DNA of 64,000 nucleotides from Linanthus parryae (taxonomy: Eukaryota; Streptophyta; Magnoliopsida; Ericales; Polemoniaceae). Made by a program: the position numbers and the translations under genes. The notes under the pieces are model-generated. The model was not told the DNA's origin and did no database searches. It worked only from the letters and a program-made list of their open reading frames with translations. The stretch spans positions 51,621,665 to 51,685,664 of the forward strand of contig JALGPY010000010.1 of NCBI GenBank assembly GCA_023055425.1, given 5' to 3'. Of this stretch, positions 59,243 to 64,000 are shown piece after piece. The first letter of the stretch is position 1, and each line of letters begins with the position of its first letter.

Positions 59243-59782
59243 GGTGGCAGAGGTAACATGGTCGGGCCGTCGACCTTAAATTACAAAGCGCTTCTTGGGA
59301 GGCAACCCAATGTAGAGTAGGATGTTATTTTCTTTATTTATATTTAGTTCTCCATAACTGATTTTGAGAGGTGAGAGAGAGGGACTGATGAGTTGTCTAG
59401 TTTTGCAGGTAATGTTAGCGAAGAATCTACCCCAGTGTGCCATGGCACATTTGACCCACACGGGGACTCTTGAGGGAGTTGGGGATTTTTCGTGCATTTT
59501 TGCAGGATGGAGCAGTCTACCCCGGTGTGCGAGGCACACACGACCTTAGGGGAGTTACATTGTAGCATGGTGTAGCTTGGAGATTGCTCAGATGATTTTC
59601 ATCAGTGGAAAACTGTTTACGGTCCACAAGACCCTTTCTTGTTGCAGTTTCGCAGCATGGTGCCCATGTAGTTCCGGGCACCTCAGGTATTTCTTACTCT
59701 CTCGACGTCTAATTTGAGCGGTAATTGTGGAAATCCACCGCCTACACATTTAAGCGATGAGTCCTCTTATTTTATCTCTAAA

Positions 59783-59819
59783 TTCGTTGAGGACAACGAA
59801 ACGCTTAAGTGTGGGGGGG
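59783..59819 (+). other. Athila-type internal hairpin plus G-run
   Basis: 7-bp perfect stem TTCGTTG-AGGA-CAACGAA (59783-59800), twelve bases, then seven G (59813-59819). It has the same loop and layout as the LARD modules, with different paired stem bases. Confidence 0.78.
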
Positions 59820-60006
59820 TTTGTATATATTTTGCTAGCCATGTCTGTTTGCATAGCTTGTTACATATAGATTGTGTAGTACTGTGAGTCCTGTGGTTTG
59901 TGGTAGGAGTGTGTAGTTTATGAATTTTGTTAGCACTTTTACATTATTGAGTCCCCTACCTAAAACTTGTGTTTAATCGAGTTGGCCAAAAGCATATAGA
60001 GTTAGG

Positions 60007-60039
<33 letters not shown>

Positions 60040-61627
60040 CAAAATCATAAAATTTTATTTTTTTTTGAGAAAGGGCAATCGAAGAGAGTGAATGTGGAGA
60101 GGGCTTAATGATAGAATTCCTTAGGAGTATGAAAATCTGAGGTGAGGTAGACGCGAGAATCTGGAGTAGGAAGACTTATAGGGCTAATGCACATTAGAAA
60201 TGCGAGTAGCTGCTTCTCAAACTAGTTATCCTACTAGCGCTACACCACCGTCACTTAGGTAGTCGTCAACCCTCCTCGTAGTGGCAACGGAACAGCTGTG
60301 CGAGTGATGTTTATGGGGGCCTCACGTCCCGTCTCCATCTCCTAGGTCCACTAGTTACCCCTATTGATCCGTTTACCCTTTTTTTTCCACAGCCTCTAGC
60401 CTAGGAAGCCTTTCATTGTGACTGTCATCACTTGTTAGAATGGTCCTTTCCTATGCGTCATGATAGAGGGAGTTGAGTTAGGGATGTTTGATGAGGGTGA
60501 GCTGATTTGATACATCTTATGTGTATTCTCTTACATGTCGTCTTTTGAGGGGGTGTGAGGGTGAGTTAGAGACGGTAGCACACTTCGGTGTGGCGGTGAG
60601 TCGTGTCCTTACACCACGATCACAGGTGGAGTACCGTAGTGCGTGGTATTTCTTCCGCACGTCATGGGGTGGGGGTTGGTTGATCTTATAGGAGGCCGTG
60701 CTTATGCTTTATTTATATTCTCTATATCTTAGGTGATGAGGAGGATCAGTTGGAAAAGCACGTTTACACATTGACTACTGGGTTCGTGATTTGCTTTGCA
60801 TCAAGTGTGGGGGTGTCGACATCTATGTTATTACATCACTAATTTGACACATTCCACCCCCATGTTATCTAATTTCTACATTTGATCTCCTCGGATATTA
60901 CTATCGTATTGTCGGCTCCATGTGCTTAATGTTATTATTGTGTGGAAATGAAATGAAAAAAAAAAGAAGAAAAAAAATATATAATAGAAAGTGAAATTGA
61001 AAGGGAATAAAGGAGCAAGCTTGAAAATGAAGACCGGGGAGATTAGCTATTGTTCGAGATCACTTCTTCACATTTGTGGCCGCGAGAACGGCGTTGCACC
61101 AAGATTGAGGGAATGAGGGCCGGAGTAGTGAGATTCGGTGTGGTTCCTTGGATTTTGGTGAGGGAGTGTGAGAATCGGGTTTTGTGAGTTAGATCATGAC
61201 GTCTAGGACTACGCTTCTAAATATCCTATCCTACCCGTCCTAAACCGTCAGCAATTTAACCCGTGGATAAATAGCTCGGAAGGTAAGTGCTAGGGATACG
61301 TTTGATGAGTGTGCGGAAGCAACATATTTTGTGTTCGTGCCCGTTCTGTCTAACGAAACTGGCCGCAAGTTCTACCGATCACCAAAGTTATAGAACTTCC
61401 GAGGGAATATGAGAGCCTTATGACTTGCCGGTTTACTTTTAGAGATTGCCCAATCTCTAAATGAAAAAAATTGGTGTTGTTTCAATTTTTGCATTGTTGA
61501 ATAATCGAGTTGCATTGTATAGTCATGTAGATTGCATTGTGTGTGTGTGTTGTTTGTGTCACATGGCTAGTAGAATTGTATGCAAAACGGTGGATTGAAA
61601 TCATAATGTGAGGGAAATTGAATGAGA

Positions 61628-61666
61628 TTTTGCTCGGGACGCGCAAAAAGGTAGTGTGGGGGTATT
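61628..61666 (+). other. Athila-type terminal hairpin plus polypurine tract
   Basis: Stem TTTTGC/GCAAAA (61628-61633 with 61643-61648), continued inward by two pairs after one mismatch around a GGA loop, then AGTGTGGGGGTATT (61653-61666) ending at the 3' LTR. By position the G-run is the plus-strand priming tract. It resembles the LARD terminal hairpin but is one base shorter in the loop. Confidence 0.7.
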
Positions 61667-64000
61667 TGATAACCCCGTTTACGGTGTAATATTTACACTT
61701 GATATCTATCGTTTTGCGTGATTCCGGGTACGATTTGATACGTAAATAGCTATGATCCTGAGTTATTTGAGTATTTGAGCTTTGTGTGGTTAATTGACAA
61801 GTCCGGGCGTTTTCGTATATATTTGAGCTATAGTTGTCGCATTTTACACCCGGTATTTGTAGTTGTTTGATTCTTAGGTACCGGAAGCTCAAGAGCGTAG
61901 AACGAGGACGGAAACGAACTTCGGAAAATAAAGAAACTCAAGAGTTGGCTATGGTCGAGAAGAAAACTAAGTTGCTGGATACAAATGCCATTGCCTAACC
62001 ATTACACTACGAGTACCATAACTACCTTCACCTTCAAATACACCACAACCATCACCTTAACTAACCTTATACATTACACCTACAAACTACAATCCACACC
62101 ACTCATGAACCACCATCACTTCACAATAACCTGTCTTCCAAACCAAATAACCATTTCACCATGACCAACATCCTTTGCTAAAACACTCTGCTACATACAC
62201 AACTGCCACCTATTAACCTTTATTCCACCAATTTCTCACCCATCTCTATCCCTACAACCTGCTTCAACCAAACTAACTAACTACTATCAAACACCATTAC
62301 CACTGACTTCACCTTACACCTTCATCCTCTGCAAATACAACACAGCTGCCAACCCATTCAAACACCATAACAACCAATTCACCAACTCTGCCAATTCAGC
62401 AAACAAAACCCAATTAAACAACCCTCCAATCCATCTAAAGCCAATTCTCCTTCAATTATCCACCATTATACAACCATCACCACCACCAATTCACCAGCCC
62501 TTACACCTCTCTGCCTTGAATAACAACTCACCATCATCCAACTTCAGCCACCAAAACACCACAGTACCCCTCAACATTCATCCACCTCCATCACCATTGC
62601 TTCCACCTCTTAACCACTGCCACCACCAACCATAACACAGCACCCTAATCTACTCCATAACCACCAGACCTCAACAAAACTCCAAATCAATTCAACTCAG
62701 TACCTCCATCCATCACCCAATTCCAATCAAAACCTACCCACCTGCAACCTTCTCCAACCTGATCCAAATCACCACCGCAACAAAACCTAGCCACGGCCTT
62801 CTCTACAAACCACGATCAAAAGCCAGAATCACCGCAAGAGCACCAAAGGCAGCGGCAATCATAGAAGAGAAGCCCAAAGGCAGCGCCAATATCAGCAGCA
62901 ACATCGCTGAAACAGAGGAAAGAGAGAAGAGGCTCGATCTCAGAATCAAAGCAGCGAAGAAGAATCACAGCGGCAAGAAGAGAAGAAGCAGAGCACAACC
63001 CGAAGCAAAACCCAGCAGAGGCAGCGAGCAAATCAAGAAGAAGAAGAGAAGGCTCAGATCGCAAGACCAGCCCTCAGGTCGTGCGATCAGAGGAAGAAAG
63101 AAAAGAGAGAAAACTCTCTGCTTTTCACGATCAGAGAGACAGATCGCGCGATCAAGTGAAGGCCAAACGAGAAACAAAAACAAAGCTGCGGGTTATTTTG
63201 GTTCCTAGGGCTTTGGAGAAGTCCAACATTATTGGAGGGGTCAATTTGCAAATAAAGAGAAGTTTTACTCCAAGTCTAAGAACGGGACTGATTCACAGGA
63301 AGAGAGGGGGCTGTTGAGGAGAATTAATTTTTCATTCAGTACCGTAGAAAAACGCAGGAGGACGAAGGAGAAAACACAGAGAGCTCCGGATCGCCGGTTT
63401 ATTCTTCTTTTTCTCTTCTCTTTTCATTATTTCTATGGAGAAACTTGTATTGTTTGTCTACTCTATGAGTAGCTAAACCTCACGTGCTAGATAGTTTATG
63501 GAGAACTAGGGTTTTGTTTAGATTTTTTGGATTGTGAATTGATTCATGTCTTGAGCTTAATTCTTCTTATTGTTCTAGTTAATTCAACAAGTTCTTGTTC
63601 TTAATTCTTAGTTTGTTTGGTTTGATCACCCAATACATGCTAGTTATCTAGGTTTGTTGCACGACAGTGAACATAATCCGGATTCGTGAAGAACGTTGTT
63701 GACATTCTCGTAGTTTCTTGAGACCGACAGGAGATAGAGACTTGAATGACCGTGTGTGGGTTGTTTCGGTTAGTCGTAGTTAGGTTTTAGTGAAATCGGT
63801 GGACCGACAGGACCCGGTGAGTGAACCTGGCTAGCTAACTAGAACGTAACGGTAGACAGAGGTGGACCGACAGGACCCGAAGTAGACTGAAACGTAGATT
63901 TACGTGAGATCGACAGAAGATCGTAATGATTGTGACCCGGTATGACTAGACGTAGGTAGAGTGTTTCAAATCATAGTTCGGAAACGTCTAAATGCCCTAG
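61667..64000 (+). repeat. Athila-type 3' LTR, cut by the window edge
   Basis: Matches 54379-56712 at a constant offset of 7,288 bp. By eye I found only three substitutions, for example 55685 C versus 62973 G, all within the purine-rich part. About 272 bp remain outside the window. Confidence 0.93.

Larger units (their letters stand above)
59243..61666 (+). other. Athila-type non-coding 3' region
   Basis: 2.4 kb without coding sequence. 'cttcttgggaggcaaccc' (59290) is a phrase that usually follows pol in Athila elements, so pol appears to have been removed between about 59242 and 59290. Further content: palindromic GTGCCATGGCAC (59438-59449) and TGTGC-gag-GCACA (59525-59537), a hairpin/G-run module (59783-59819), A24 near 60015, another G-run (about 60804-60812), a GT microsatellite (about 61540) and the terminal purine tract. 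Confidence 0.75.
54379..64000 (+). mobile_element. Athila-type gypsy element coding only gag-protease
   Basis: Plus-strand element: 5' LTR (54379-56984), tRNA-Asp PBS, one long gag-protease ORF (57119-59242), 2.4 kb non-coding, polypurine tract, and a 3' LTR (61667 onward) that runs off the edge; about 9.9 kb in total if the 3' LTR is full length. Reverse transcriptase, RNase H and integrase are absent, so it would need an Athila helper for replication. This is the structure called TR-GAG. The two LTRs are nearly identical over 2,334 bp without net length change, so insertion was recent. It is inserted in Copia-F. Confidence 0.9.

Noticed and set aside
60000..60050. Poly-A run as a LINE or retrogene tail
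   Set aside because: It sits within the non-coding part of the Athila-type element with no LINE or gene sequence before it.

Overview
The window is nuclear DNA of a flowering plant, very probably a core eudicot. It holds one intact host gene, a class II plant cytochrome P450 of the CYP71D/CYP71BE-like group with a single phase-0 intron at 48205-50964. Almost everything else is transposable-element DNA: Ty1-copia elements (including Sirevirus-like ones), Athila/Tat-type Ty3-gypsy elements primed by tRNA-Asp, MITEs, a LINE fragment, a Mutator-like transposase tail and a Helitron-like end. The species cannot be named from the sequence.

Layout. 1-15713 is a Sirevirus-like copia element on the + strand (Sire-1) broken by two related minus-strand copia elements. 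Copia-A runs off the left edge and ends at 4254. Copia-B at 6875-14667 sits inside the Sire-1 3' LTR and is flanked by a 5-bp target duplication, GGAAA. 15714-19980 is a decayed copia of another lineage. 19981-21835 is AT-rich intergenic DNA with a tRNA-like/SINE-like fragment. 21836-27705 holds two fragments (Copia-D, +; Copia-E, -) of the Copia-A/B superfamily. 27706-31771 is older intergenic DNA: an LTR remnant, an (ATT)n microsatellite, a degenerate MULE transposase C-terminus, a diverged tandem repeat, and a second copy of the P450 proximal promoter that has no gene attached and stops at a Helitron-like terminus.

31865-44391 is a 5'-truncated minus-strand Sirevirus-like element (Sire-2). 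It is split by a non-coding large retrotransposon derivative (LARD, 33818-42581, duplication GCTAC). One LTR of the LARD is in turn split by a solo LTR (34539-36412, duplication ATCCA), so three insertions are stacked with intact footprints. 44392-47812 holds a LINE ORF1 piece, a stretch resembling plant mitochondrial DNA and a 262-bp MITE. The P450 follows, with a Tourist-like MITE in its intron. 51420-54378 are copia remnants, and 54379 to the right edge is a very young Athila-type element that keeps only gag-protease between nearly identical 2.6-kb LTRs.

Functional picture. The P450 is the only gene expected to make a host product: an ER-bound monooxygenase of specialised metabolism, probably acting on terpenoids or related lipophilic substrates. 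The strongest unexplained signal is a hairpin/G-run module in the two Athila/Tat-type elements: a 7-8 bp stem closing an AGGA loop, followed about 10 nt later by a run of 6-7 G. Stem sequences differ between copies but base pairing is kept. A degenerate fourth copy sits at the Athila 3' LTR, and each element carries the module twice, once at its 3' LTR and once 1.5-1.8 kb upstream.
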